Source of the DNA: Bin87 sp965204395
Lineage (GTDB): Bacteria > Chloroflexota > Dehalococcoidia > Lucifugimonadales > UBA3495
Direction: 5' to 3'
Length of the DNA stretch: 64,000 bases
Assembly (NCBI GenBank): GCA_965204395.1
Contig: OZ241987.1
Coordinates: 124,001 to 188,000, forward strand
This document shows positions 25,522-34,648 of this stretch, in pieces (within the stretch, counting starts at the first letter, position 1; each line of letters begins with the position of its first letter). The notes beneath the pieces are model-generated. The model saw nothing but the letters and a program-made list of their open reading frames with translations, had not been told where the DNA came from and searched no databases. A program made the translations under genes and the position numbers.

Positions 25522-26610
25522 ATGGTTGATCTCACATCTTCGACAAGTCTTGAGCAATTTGGCTTGTCGGTCGGCACGCCATCTATCCGCTCCGTCGGTC
25601 CGCTGGCATTCGGACCCGAAGGGCTCCTCTTCATCGCGGACAACGTCGGCGCGTCCATTTTCGCCGTCGACGCAGGCGACGACGGCGCCGGCGAGACTCA
25701 GGACGTGAACTTGGAAAACCTCGACGCCTCGCTGGCCTCGTATCTCGGCTGTTCCCGCGACGACGTCGCCATCAGAGACATGGCGGTGCATCCCGACTCC
25801 AGCAACGTTTACCTCTCCGTCATGCGCGGCAGTGGCGACGACGCCGTTCCTGTAATAATTAGGATAACCAGCGATGGCTCCATCGGAGACGTTCCCCTGG
25901 AGAACATCCCCCATTCCCGCTACGAGATCACCGACGCGGCGGACGAGGACGACCCCCGCTTGGTCACCCGAATGAAGCTCCGCACCGTCACAGTCACCGA
26001 CATGTCCTACGTCGACGGCCTGTTGCTGGTTGCCGGCACGTCCAACGAGGAGTTCACCTCCACCTTGCGACGCATCCCATTCCCCTTTACAGGCGAGGCC
26101 AAGGCCAATTCGTTGGAGATATTCCACGTGTCCCACGGCCAGTACGAAACGGCGGCGCCCATTCGCGCGTTCGTACCCTACCAGGACAATACCAGCATCT
26201 TGGCCAGCTACACCTGCACGCCCGTCGTGCAATTCACCATGTCCGACCTCGACGCCAACAAGCATGTGATGGGCAAGACCGTGGCCGAACTTGGTTCCCA
26301 CAACCACCCCATCGATCTGATTTCGTATCAGCACGACGGCGGTGAGTACCTGCTGGTCTGTAACGATCGGCACCCGGTGTTCAAGGTCGCCTGCAAGGAC
26401 ATCGACGTGCAGGGTCCCTTGACGGAACCCGACGACTCTCTGGACGCGTCGCCGGCGGATCCGGTGACACCCGGCGTCGGCGTTCCGCGCCAGTTGCTGC
26501 CCCATCCCGGCGTGAAGCGCATGGCCAACCTCAACGGTAGCGCGGTTCTGATGCTCCATCAGGAAGACGATGGCGCTCACCTGCGCACCTACGCCACCGC
26601 GTCGCTGTGA
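25522..26610 (+). CDS. Propeller-like protein of unknown function
   Basis: This 362-aa protein has segments typical of beta-propeller blades: GPLAFGPEGLLFIADNVGASIFAVD, IRDMAVHPDSSNVYLSV (YVTN/SMP-30-like), and DLISYQHDGGEYLLVCND. No signal peptide is visible. The ribosome binding site TAGGAGGC lies 6 bases before the ATG. The stop overlaps the start of the next frame (GTGA). It could be a quinoprotein-like or lactonase-like sensor or enzyme, but no catalytic residues can be assigned. Its position opposite an amine oxidase suggests, without proof, a common substrate. Confidence 0.75.
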   Translation: MVDLTSSTSLEQFGLSVGTPSIRSVGPLAFGPEGLLFIADNVGASIFAVDAGDDGAGETQDVNLENLDASLASYLGCSRDDVAIRDMAVHPDSSNVYLSVMRGSGDDAVPVIIRITSDGSIGDVPLENIPHSRYEITDAADEDDPRLVTRMKLRTVTVTDMSYVDGLLLVAGTSNEEFTSTLRRIPFPFTGEAKANSLEIFHVSHGQYETAAPIRAFVPYQDNTSILASYTCTPVVQFTMSDLDANKHVMGKTVAELGSHNHPIDLISYQHDGGEYLLVCNDRHPVFKVACKDIDVQGPLTEPDDSLDASPADPVTPGVGVPRQLLPHPGVKRMANLNGSAVLMLHQEDDGAHLRTYATASL

Positions 26611-27707
26611 TTTCAGATCGCCGGTTGCATCTCAAGTGGGTAGCGCGCCAGGGCCGCGACTGCCTGAAAATAGCCGGTTGGACCAACTCTGAACTGCTCG
26701 ATTTGGCAGGGCAAGACGCCGGGAGATTGTTCCGGCGTCTTGCCCTCTACACCACCGATGTGCTCGATGAGGCTGGGGACCAGCCGAGCGTTCCCGCCGT
26801 CGCCGGTCGCTTCGAAGTGGAACGTGATGGCGTCTTCTTCGTTCCACGTTTCGCATTCGCCGACGGCGTCAGCTATTCGCTGCTAATCCACGCACCCGAC
26901 GAAGGTTGCCCAGAAACTTGGACAATCCAACGACTATCCAGAGCAGTTGCTCACTCAGCCAGGGTGCTGGCGATCTACCCCACCACTGAGATCCTGCCGC
27001 TGAATCTCCTCCGGGTATATGTGCACTTTTCTGACCGCATGAGCGAAGGATTCGCCGCGCGGGCCATCAGGGTCATCCGTGAGGACACCGGCGAAACACT
27101 GGAAAACGTGTTTCTACCGCCCGAGCCGGAGTTGTGGGATGCCGAACGGCGTCGCTTGACCATGCTCCTGGACCCGGGCCGGATTAAACGCGGCCTAGTT
27201 CCAAACCTGGAATGGGGCTACCCATTGGTGGAAGGATCCACGGTCAGCATCGCCATTGACCTTGCGTTCCGGGATGCTGCCGGTCAGCCCCTTAAGGAGG
27301 CAACGCGCCGATCCTTCACCGTTGGACCCGCATTGCGAACCAGGATCGACCCTCGGCGTTGGCAGTTAACCGCGCCCTTGGCAGGCTCCCGCACTCCATT
27401 ACTGGCGAATTTCGACCGCCCTCTCGACCACGGGCTGCTGCTGCACAGCCTGTCGATCCAGGGTCCCAACGGCGACACGACGGATGGTACGGCCGACATA
27501 GGACCTTGCGAACAAAGTTGGAGTTTCACGCCTGCTGTCCCATGGGCATCGGGCGAGCATAACCTGGTCGTAGAGCCTCGCCTGGAAGACGTAGCCGGCA
27601 ATACCACCGTCCGCGTCTTCGACCGCGACATTTCCCGGCCAGAAGATATTCCTGGCACGAACGCACCGACTTGCATCCCTTTCTCGGTCACCTACGGCAG
27701 CCAGTGA
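26607..27707 (+). CDS. Ig-like-domain protein of unknown function
   Basis: This open frame of 366 codons starts with GTG overlapping the upstream stop (GTGA), which would give translational coupling. The first 50 residues are poorly convincing and are crossed by a perfect 14-bp hairpin at 26709-26745. An in-frame GTG at 26760 would start the protein just after the hairpin and give 316 aa. The remainder has two or three beta-sandwich-like stretches (ILPLNLLRVYVHFSDRMSEG; LLANFDRPLDHGLLLHSL) like bacterial Ig-like domains, with DxxGN-type endings. There is no signal peptide. Function is unknown. Confidence 0.7.
   Translation: MISDRRLHLKWVARQGRDCLKIAGWTNSELLDLAGQDAGRLFRRLALYTTDVLDEAGDQPSVPAVAGRFEVERDGVFFVPRFAFADGVSYSLLIHAPDEGCPETWTIQRLSRAVAHSARVLAIYPTTEILPLNLLRVYVHFSDRMSEGFAARAIRVIREDTGETLENVFLPPEPELWDAERRRLTMLLDPGRIKRGLVPNLEWGYPLVEGSTVSIAIDLAFRDAAGQPLKEATRRSFTVGPALRTRIDPRRWQLTAPLAGSRTPLLANFDRPLDHGLLLHSLSIQGPNGDTTDGTADIGPCEQSWSFTPAVPWASGEHNLVVEPRLEDVAGNTTVRVFDRDISRPEDIPGTNAPTCIPFSVTYGSQ
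26709..26745 (+). other. Perfect 14-bp stem hairpin (possible terminator/attenuator)
   Basis: GGGCAAGACGCCGG is followed by a 9-base loop and its exact inverse complement. The structure is much stronger than any other in the coding DNA here. It has no T-run after it (CTCTACACC). It lies 100 bases after the stop of the propeller gene and just before an alternative GTG start of the next gene, so it may be an intergenic terminator if that later start is correct. Confidence 0.6.
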
Positions 27708-27752
27708 CTATGCCGCGGCTCTGATCCAACTATCCGAGGCTGCGGAGCAGAA

Positions 27753-27768
27753 CCGGCGCATTCGCCGG
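27753..27768 (+). terminator. Hairpin after Ig-like gene
   Basis: CCGGCG-CATT-CGCCGG is a compact 6-bp stem 45 bases after the stop codon. No T-run follows directly, so this is a weak terminator candidate. Confidence 0.3.
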
Positions 27769-27940
27769 CCCCGTTCGCCTAATACCTTGTTTACCGCCGC
27801 CCGACCGGCGCCGATCCCTACTCGGGGCCGATTCAACGGTAGCCAGTTCGGAGGCGTGTCTCAGCGCCAAAACCCGACGGAACCACAAGGATAGTTCCAC
27901 CTGGGTAACCACTCCCGTCGCCCTGCTCATGCGGCGACAC

Positions 27941-27998
27941 AATAATAGATTGCATCGGACAACGGAATAATAGCGTTGCATAATAATAGTTATTCCGT
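27941..27998 (+). promoter_or_regulatory. Iteron-like repeats and operator dyad
   Basis: AATAATAG occurs three times (27941-27948, 27966-27973, 27982-27989), and the first two are followed by TTGCAT with a 1-2 base difference. A perfect dyad ACGGAATAA … TTATTCCGT (27962-27970, 27990-27998) overlaps them and ends 3 bases before the -35 box of the promoter. Position and symmetry suggest a regulator-binding region for the ABC operon. Confidence 0.45.
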
Positions 27999-28001
27999 AT
28001 G

Positions 28002-28030
28002 TTGACTTTACAGAACCCGTTGGCTAGACT
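28002..28030 (+). promoter_or_regulatory. Sigma-70-like promoter of ABC importer operon
   Basis: TTGACT (28002-28007) and TAGACT (28025-28030) are separated by exactly 17 bases, and lie 138 bases before the start codon of the first binding-protein gene. The surroundings are AT-rich. This is the clearest promoter-like pair in the window. Confidence 0.5.
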
Positions 28031-28100
28031 ACGCCACCGATTCATAAGTCGGCATTTGCGCCGTCTTATCAGCACTTAACATCCCTCACTACCTGTTACG

Positions 28101-28124
28101 GGTACGGTTATCGTAATACCGTAC
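28101..28124 (+). promoter_or_regulatory. 5'-leader hairpin of ABC operon
   Basis: GGTACGGT-TATCGTAAT-ACCGTACC forms a perfect 8-bp stem in the expected leader, 43 bases before the start codon. It could be an operator dyad or an RNA hairpin. No known riboswitch was recognised. Confidence 0.35.
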
Positions 28125-28167
28125 CTGCCGTTCCGTTGCGACAGCGTAACTGCCTGGAGGTGGTCCG

Positions 28168-30036
28168 ATGAAATGGTTCAGGATCAGTCGTAACAGTACG
28201 ATCACCCTCATGATCGCAGCACTTTTGCTGATTCCGATCATCGCGTGCGGCACAGCCGGCGAATCGGAACCCGCGACCGAACAGTCCGGAGCCGCACCAC
28301 AAGCCGCTGCTCAGCAGGCCGCTCCGGCGCAACCCGCGGCCACTGCACCGCCGGCCGCTGCAGCGCCGTCGGGTTCAGGACAGTCCGCTCCCGCCCAGGC
28401 CGCACAAACCGCTCCCACCGCCATGCCTCAAGCCGCGCCGTCCGACTCCGGGGCGCAGGCGGTCGAACCCATGGGTACGCTGAACACCGGCCTGAAGGAA
28501 ATGGGGCCGTTCTTCCTGCACCCCAGCACGCTGGGTAACCCCCAGATCTTCGTGCACGGAACCGCTCCCATCGGCGAGGGGCTGCTTCAGCAGGACCTCC
28601 AACGGGAAGTCAGCGGCCTCTTGGCAGAGTCATGGGAAGTCTCCGAAGACTACCTGACCTGGACGTTCCGGCTGAACAAGGGGGTGATGTTCCATAAAGG
28701 CTACGGGGAAATGACCTCGGAGGACGTGCTGTGGACGATGCGCCAGTGGGGGTTGAGTAAGCACCCACGCGCCGGTCAGCTGACCACGTTCTGGGAAGAC
28801 CGTCCTGGCACCGAAATCGTCGACCCCTACACCCTGAAGGTCAACACCGGCGAACCCGTGGTTGAGGTCATCGCGCAGCGCTGGCACATGACCCCCGGCG
28901 GCGGCTCCACGTTCATCGCCAGCCGGAAGCAGACCGAAGAGCTGGGTGCCGATGAGGCCAGCACGCAAATCGCCGCCACCGGACCCTGGGAAATAGTCGA
29001 CCATCGTACCGGAGAGTTCTGGAAGATGGAGGCGGTGCGCGACCACTGGCGCCACACGCCCGAATTCGCCGAGTTCGTGATGTGGGAGATCCCCGAGGAA
29101 GCCTCCCGGTTGGCCGGTTTCCAGACCGGTAAACTGGATACCTTCCTGATGTCCTTCGATACCATCCCCAGCGTCCTCGAGGTCGAAGGCGCCCAGCTAA
29201 TGACGGTGCCCAACGCCGTTGAAATGGGTCTTCGCATTTACGGCAACTGGTATCCCATCGAAGGCATCGAGACGCGCTCTGGTTACGATCCGGAACTGCC
29301 GTGGGTCTCCCCGACCGATGACGTAACCACCCCAGAGTGGGAGCAGGCCGCCAAGGTCCGCCGAGCGCTGGTGACCGCCATCGACCGGCAAGCGCTGGTG
29401 GACACCATCCTGTCGGGGTACGGACACACCAACACGCCGATGCGGAATTACACCGGATTCGAGCACTACCTGGACGGACGGGACTGGGAATTCAACCCCG
29501 ACCGCGCCCGGGAATTACTGGAGGAAGCCGGTTACCCCGATGGGTTCAGCATCACCCTGACGCCGTCCCTCCGTGGCGCACCCGCCGAAGTGGAAGGCTG
29601 CGAGGCCATCTCGCAAATGTGGGGAGACATCGGTCTGGACGTGAACTTCCAGCGGGTGCCCTACGGCACGTTGCGTCCGCAACTGGTGGGGCGCACCTAC
29701 CAGGGCGCGACCTGCCACGCCGGTTCGCCCCTGCCCACGCCGGCTACCGGATTCGGAAGCTACCTGAGCGCCAACCCCTTCAACCGGGGGCTGGAACACG
29801 GGTGGGTCGAAGCCAAGATGATCGAAGCTCAGTCAGCCGTCGACCCGGTTGAGCGGGAAGCCCTGGAGCGCGAGATTGGTCAGTTCCTGTTCGACAACGC
29901 GCTCACCGACATCAACTACTACACCATCGACGCCGTGTGGCCCGTGGGCCCGCGCATCGAACCCTGGACAGAGTACGTACGGACCACCGACGTGCGCCAG
30001 ATCAACGGGTACGAGTACATCCGTCACAAGCGATAA
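28168..30036 (+). CDS. ABC importer substrate-binding lipoprotein (SBP family 5), copy 1
   Basis: This 622-aa protein has a lipoprotein signal with lipobox IIAC (C27), then an A/P/Q-rich tether to about residue 95. The family-5 fold of oligopeptide/nickel-type binding proteins follows (PIGEGLLQ; LTWTFRLNKGVMFHKG; MTSEDVLWTM; VRRALVTAIDRQALVDTIL; ARELLEEAGYPDGF). It would capture peptides or similar ligands outside the membrane and deliver them to the permeases downstream. The ribosome binding site is TGGAGGTG, 5 bases before the ATG. It is closely similar to copy 2 throughout the binding domain. The ligand cannot be read from the sequence. Confidence 0.92.
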   Translation: MKWFRISRNSTITLMIAALLLIPIIACGTAGESEPATEQSGAAPQAAAQQAAPAQPAATAPPAAAAPSGSGQSAPAQAAQTAPTAMPQAAPSDSGAQAVEPMGTLNTGLKEMGPFFLHPSTLGNPQIFVHGTAPIGEGLLQQDLQREVSGLLAESWEVSEDYLTWTFRLNKGVMFHKGYGEMTSEDVLWTMRQWGLSKHPRAGQLTTFWEDRPGTEIVDPYTLKVNTGEPVVEVIAQRWHMTPGGGSTFIASRKQTEELGADEASTQIAATGPWEIVDHRTGEFWKMEAVRDHWRHTPEFAEFVMWEIPEEASRLAGFQTGKLDTFLMSFDTIPSVLEVEGAQLMTVPNAVEMGLRIYGNWYPIEGIETRSGYDPELPWVSPTDDVTTPEWEQAAKVRRALVTAIDRQALVDTILSGYGHTNTPMRNYTGFEHYLDGRDWEFNPDRARELLEEAGYPDGFSITLTPSLRGAPAEVEGCEAISQMWGDIGLDVNFQRVPYGTLRPQLVGRTYQGATCHAGSPLPTPATGFGSYLSANPFNRGLEHGWVEAKMIEAQSAVDPVEREALEREIGQFLFDNALTDINYYTIDAVWPVGPRIEPWTEYVRTTDVRQINGYEYIRHKR

Positions 30037-30084
30037 AGAATGAATGAAGGGTCAACGCACAGAAGCACGTAGAGCGAGGTGTTT

Positions 30085-31986
30085 ATGCGTTACATAGCCC
30101 GGAAATCGAGCATTGCGGCCCTTCTTGCGGCTTCGCTGCTACTGGCAACCATCGTGGCGTGCGGCGGCGCAGCCCCTACGGAGGCTCCATCAACAGACCA
30201 ATCGGGATCGACAGCACCACAGCAACCAGCGGCGCAACAGGAAGCGCCGGCCCAGCCCGCAGCCACGGAACCCGCCGTCCAGTCTGCTCCCGCTCTGTCG
30301 GCGCCCGCCCAGGAGGGTTCGGGCCAGACTTCCGGCCAGGTGGCTTCTGAGCAAGCCGTCCCCACCGCCGTTCCCCAGTCAGCTTCCGCTACGGGAAACA
30401 CGGCCACGGCCGCCGAACCCGAGGGCACATTGAATACCGGCCTGAAGGAAACAGGGCCTTTCTTCCTGCATCCCAGCACGTTGGGCAACCCGCAGATATT
30501 CGTCCACGGGACGGCGCCCATCGGCGAGGGTCTGCTGCAGAAGGACATCAACCGCGAAGTGAGTGGCCTCCTGGCCAAATCCTGGGAGATTTCCGAGGAC
30601 TTCCTGACGTGGACTTTCGTGCTCAACGAAGGCGTCCAGTTCCACAAGGGGTATGGAGAAATGACTGCTGAAGACGTGGTCTGGTCCATGCGCCAATGGG
30701 GATTGAGCAAGCATCCGCGGGCCGGTCAGCTAGCCGTTTTCTGGGAAGAAAGGGGCGGTTCCGAAATCATCGACGACTATACTTTCAAGGTCCATACCGG
30801 TGAACCCTTCGTTGAAGTTATAGCCCGACAGTGGTTCATGACCCCTGGCGGCGGTTCCACCTTCATCGCGAGCAAGAAGCAGACCGACGAATTAGGCGCA
30901 GAGGCCGCCAGCTCGCAAATGGCGGCAACCGGTCCCTGGGAGATCGCGGATCACCGCACGGGTGAATTCTGGCGGATGGATGCGGTACGGAACCACTGGC
31001 GTCATACCCCGGCGTTCGCAGAGTTCGTTATGTGGGAAATTCCGGAAGAAGCCTCCCGCGTGGCCGGCTTCCAGACCGGAAATCTGGACACGTTCCTGAT
31101 GGCTTTCGACACCATTCCCGCCGTTCTGGAAGTGCCAGGCGCGCAGTTGATGAAGGTCCCCAATGCCATCGAAATGGGCCTGCGTATCTACGGCAACTGG
31201 TATCCCGTTGAGGGTGTTGAAACGCGACCGGGTTACGACCCTGAACTGCCGTGGGTTTCCCCCACCGACGACATAACCGCGCCGGAATGGGAACGGGCTC
31301 GCAAAGTTCGTCTGGCGATGGTCACAGCCATCGACCGGCAAGGCTTGGTGGACACCATCCTGTCCGGTTACGGGCACATCAAGACATCCATGAGGAATTA
31401 CTCCGGCTTCGAACATTACCTTGACGGAAGGGACTGGGAATTCAGCCGGGAACGCGCTATCGAGTTGCTGGAGGAAGCCGGCTATCCGGACGGGTTCAGC
31501 ATCACGTTGACACCATCCCTGCGCGGCGCACCTGCCGAGGTGGAAGGGTGTGAGGCCATCGCCCAGATGTGGCATGACATCGGATTGGACGTGGACTTCC
31601 AACGAGTACCCTACACGACCCTCCGGCCTCAGTTGGTGGGACGCACCTACCAGGGCGCTACCTGCCACGCCGGCACCCCGCCGCCCACACCCGCCACCGG
31701 ATATGGCAGCTACATCAGTGCCAACCCGTTCAATCGCGGATTGGAGCACCAGTGGTCTGAAGACAAAATGCTGGAAGCACAGGCAGCCGTTGACCCGGTG
31801 GAGCGGGAAATGCTGGAGCGGGAAATCGGACAGTGGTTGTTCGACCACGTACTGACCGACATCAACTACTACACCATCGACGCCATCTGGCCTGTTGGCC
31901 CTCGCATCGAGCCCTGGACGGAGCACGTGCGAACCACCGACGTGCGCCAGATCAACGGCTACGAGTACATCCGGCCTCGGCAGTAG
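30085..31986 (+). CDS. ABC importer substrate-binding lipoprotein (SBP family 5), copy 2
   Basis: This 633-aa protein is a close paralogue of the preceding gene. It has lipobox IVAC (C26), an A/P/Q/S-rich linker, then nearly the same binding domain (LNTGLKETGPFFLHPSTLGN; ELLEEAGYPDGFSITLTPSL; end QINGYEYIR). The ATG at 30085 is preferred because GAGG lies 6 bases upstream; a GTG 6 bases earlier is in frame but overlaps that site. Most differences from copy 1 lie in the linker and in scattered surface-like positions, which fits a duplicated receptor with a similar ligand. Confidence 0.92.
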   Translation: MRYIARKSSIAALLAASLLLATIVACGGAAPTEAPSTDQSGSTAPQQPAAQQEAPAQPAATEPAVQSAPALSAPAQEGSGQTSGQVASEQAVPTAVPQSASATGNTATAAEPEGTLNTGLKETGPFFLHPSTLGNPQIFVHGTAPIGEGLLQKDINREVSGLLAKSWEISEDFLTWTFVLNEGVQFHKGYGEMTAEDVVWSMRQWGLSKHPRAGQLAVFWEERGGSEIIDDYTFKVHTGEPFVEVIARQWFMTPGGGSTFIASKKQTDELGAEAASSQMAATGPWEIADHRTGEFWRMDAVRNHWRHTPAFAEFVMWEIPEEASRVAGFQTGNLDTFLMAFDTIPAVLEVPGAQLMKVPNAIEMGLRIYGNWYPVEGVETRPGYDPELPWVSPTDDITAPEWERARKVRLAMVTAIDRQGLVDTILSGYGHIKTSMRNYSGFEHYLDGRDWEFSRERAIELLEEAGYPDGFSITLTPSLRGAPAEVEGCEAIAQMWHDIGLDVDFQRVPYTTLRPQLVGRTYQGATCHAGTPPPTPATGYGSYISANPFNRGLEHQWSEDKMLEAQAAVDPVEREMLEREIGQWLFDHVLTDINYYTIDAIWPVGPRIEPWTEHVRTTDVRQINGYEYIRPRQ

Positions 31987-32030
31987 GGGGTTCAGGGCCA
32001 ATTACCGGGACCTGAAAGTTTGAGGTGTCT

Positions 32031-33950
32031 ATGCACAATTTCGCTGGAAAACCTACCATCGTGGCTCTGATTGCGCTATCACTCCTGCTGGCCTTGATCG
32101 TTGCCTGCGGCGGCGCCGCGCCCGAAGCGGCGCCAACGACTACGGACCAAGCGCAACCTGCTGCGCAGCAAGCTACACAGGAACAGCAGGCTCCGGCACA
32201 GCAACCTGCCGGTCAACAAGCGTCTGGACAACAGGCTGCCCAGCAACAGCAGGCGCCACAACAACAGCAGGCGGCTCCGCAACAGACGGGCCCCACCAAG
32301 GTTCCCATCGCGACCGTTGCTCCCACTCAGGAAGCCCCGGCGGCGGTGGTCATTGACAAACCCGAAGGCATCCTGACCGGTGGGCAGAAAGAGTTGGGGC
32401 CGTTCATCGGGCACCCCAACCTGGCCGGAAACCCCCAGATCTACGTCATGAGCACCGCTCCCATTACGGAGTCGCTGTTCACCGTCAATAGCGATCTGGA
32501 GGTTGTGCCCTTCTTGGCCCGGGAATGGGAAGTGTCCGAGGACTCCTTGACTTGGACCTTCTACATCGAGGAGGGGGTGCAATTCCATAAAGGTTACGGG
32601 GAAATGACGGCAGAGGACGTGCTGTGGAGCATGCAGCAGTTCGCCGATAGCGCCAAGCACCCGCGCGCCTCTAATATTCGCGGAGTGTTCGTGTCCGAAG
32701 AAGGTCACGCCAAAGTCATCGACGACTACACCCTCGAGATCAACACTGGCACGCCCTGGTCGGAAGTCCCGGTCAACGAGATGCTGACCAGCCCGGCGGG
32801 CTCGGCCACCTGGATCGTCAGCAAGCGCCAGACCGAAGAGTTGGGCGCCGAAGCAGCCAGTGGCGACATCGCCGCCACCGGCTCTTGGGAATTGGTGGAG
32901 GCCCGCACCGGCGAGTTCTGGCGCATGGCCGCCGTTGAGGACCACTGGCGCAAGACTCCTCACTTCGCCGAGCTCGTTTTCCGCGAAATACCGGAGGAAT
33001 CGTCCCGCATAGCCGGTTTCCAGACCGGCAACCTCGACACCACCCTCATCGCTTTCGACTCGTTGGCGTTGATCGAGGAGGTCGAGGGCGCCGAGTTGAT
33101 GCGTCTCCCCGGTGGCGGTGAGGCCGCGGTGACCTTCTACGGACAGTACTATGTGGGCATCGGCACCGAGGACCAGCAGCCCGGCTACGATCCGGACCTT
33201 CCTTGGGTCTCAGCCGATCCTGACCTGGATTCCGAAGAATGGAAGAACGCGGCCAAAGTCCGTACGGCTCTGTCCATCGCCATCGACCGGCAGGGCATCG
33301 TGGACACCCTGCTCCACGGGTACGGTGGCCCGGCAGTGCTGTGGGACTTCGGACGTTACGAGGACACTTGGCTGCCGCCGGAACTGCGCTGGGAATACAA
33401 CCCCGAAAAAGCCAAGCAGCTACTGGCTGAGGCCGGCTACCCCGACGGGTTCAGCATAACCCTCACGCCATCGTTGCGCGGCGCCCCGGTGGAGGTGGAG
33501 GCTTGCGAAGCCATCGCCACCATGTGGGCCGACATCGGTCTCGACGTGAAGTTCCAGAGCCTACCGTACTCCACGTTGCGCCCGAGCCTCATCGCCCGGA
33601 ACTACCAGGGCTCCACCTGCCACGCCGGTAGCATCCGTTTGGAGCCCGGACAGGGTTACTCCGGCATGCTGTCGCAGTTGCACTACAGCGCCGTCTGGAA
33701 TCGTGGAGTTGAACACCCGTGGCTGGATGAAAAGGTCTCTGCGCACATGGCCGAAGTGGACTCGGTAAAGCGTCGGGAACTGGCTATCGAGATAGCTACG
33801 TTCCTGTTCGAAAACGCCGTAACTGCCGTCGGTCTCTACAACTTCGACGTGGTCTGGCCGGTTGGTCCCAAAATCCAGCCGTGGCCGGAAGGCGTAAGAT
33901 ACCGGGACATCCGCAACATCAACGGTTACGAATTCATCCAACCGCGATAA
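32031..33950 (+). CDS. ABC importer substrate-binding lipoprotein (SBP family 5), copy 3
   Basis: This 639-aa protein has lipobox IVAC (C26) and a markedly glutamine-rich tether (QQ repeats, about residues 45-90), followed by the family-5 fold. It keeps the framework of copies 1 and 2 (QFHKGYGEMTAEDVLWSM; DGFSITLTPSLRGAP; ATYxGSTCHAG-type region) but differs in likely pocket-facing parts (for example GGGEAAVTFYGQYYVG where the others have NAVEMGLRIYGNWYP). It therefore probably binds a different ligand. The leader GAGGTGTCTATG mirrors that of copy 2, so the ATG start is chosen here too. Confidence 0.92.
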   Translation: MHNFAGKPTIVALIALSLLLALIVACGGAAPEAAPTTTDQAQPAAQQATQEQQAPAQQPAGQQASGQQAAQQQQAPQQQQAAPQQTGPTKVPIATVAPTQEAPAAVVIDKPEGILTGGQKELGPFIGHPNLAGNPQIYVMSTAPITESLFTVNSDLEVVPFLAREWEVSEDSLTWTFYIEEGVQFHKGYGEMTAEDVLWSMQQFADSAKHPRASNIRGVFVSEEGHAKVIDDYTLEINTGTPWSEVPVNEMLTSPAGSATWIVSKRQTEELGAEAASGDIAATGSWELVEARTGEFWRMAAVEDHWRKTPHFAELVFREIPEESSRIAGFQTGNLDTTLIAFDSLALIEEVEGAELMRLPGGGEAAVTFYGQYYVGIGTEDQQPGYDPDLPWVSADPDLDSEEWKNAAKVRTALSIAIDRQGIVDTLLHGYGGPAVLWDFGRYEDTWLPPELRWEYNPEKAKQLLAEAGYPDGFSITLTPSLRGAPVEVEACEAIATMWADIGLDVKFQSLPYSTLRPSLIARNYQGSTCHAGSIRLEPGQGYSGMLSQLHYSAVWNRGVEHPWLDEKVSAHMAEVDSVKRRELAIEIATFLFENAVTAVGLYNFDVVWPVGPKIQPWPEGVRYRDIRNINGYEFIQPR

Positions 33951-33988
33951 CCCTCACAACGAGAGCAGGATAGACAGGCGAAATTAAT

Positions 33989-34507
33989 ATGGTGTGGAAC
34001 AAGCCAGGAATTTCGGTCGTAGCACGCACCCTGTTTGGGTTGCCGCTAGCGGCAGTGCTCGGAGTTTTAGGAATGGCTATCGCATCGGCGATGTCGGTAT
34101 TCTTCGGAGTATCGGGCCTGTCTACCCTGCTCACCCTTCTGATGATCGGTGCCGGTATCGGCGCCGGCATCGGGGCGGGAGTCATGATGCTGAGGATCGA
34201 CGCGATCCCACCCTGGCCCATGCTGCTCGGGGTGGCTCTGGTCTTGGCGATCCTTAGCGCGGTCGGCGGTTGGGTTGGTTTCCAAATCGGCGACCGTATC
34301 TCAGCCATCGAAGACGCCAACTGCGTGGGCGTGTGTGGCTACCTGTTCAAGCCTCGAACGTACATCGCCCTCGGCGCAACCATAGTGCCGAACTGCATCG
34401 CGTTGGCGTTCAACATCATTCATGAGGGAAAGGCAGGACGCTCTACCCCGACCAGGCTGCGGGTCACCAGAGCCACTCGTGCAACTGGCGAGGTCGAGCG
34501 TCCCTAG
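33989..34507 (+). CDS. Small membrane protein in ABC operon
   Basis: This 172-aa protein has four hydrophobic segments: LFGLPLAAVLGVLGMAIASA, LLTLLMIGAGIGAGIGAGVM, MLLGVALVLAILSAVGGWVG, and a last one around TYIALGATIVPNCIALAF. A polar, basic tail follows. No known domain was recognised. It is 38 bases after the third binding-protein gene and 141 bases before the permease genes, so it is probably co-transcribed. It might be an accessory membrane component of the importer; that is inference from position. Confidence 0.65.
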   Translation: MVWNKPGISVVARTLFGLPLAAVLGVLGMAIASAMSVFFGVSGLSTLLTLLMIGAGIGAGIGAGVMMLRIDAIPPWPMLLGVALVLAILSAVGGWVGFQIGDRISAIEDANCVGVCGYLFKPRTYIALGATIVPNCIALAFNIIHEGKAGRSTPTRLRVTRATRATGEVERP

Positions 34508-34648
34508 CTGGACCAGAGGTCGTGCGGGAATTCTAACTCGCGCATACCCATCTGGATGGGCCCTTACTCGGTGGCAACAATCTCCTAAACCACGAATCAA
34601 TGTAGAGCCGCGAATCGCAGACGGAACCGGATCGGGAGGGAGTGCAAT

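Noticed and set aside
30892..32001. 369-codon minus-strand frame opposite the second binding protein
   Set aside because: Shadow of a real coding strand; the binding-protein frame has signal peptide, lipobox and family motifs.
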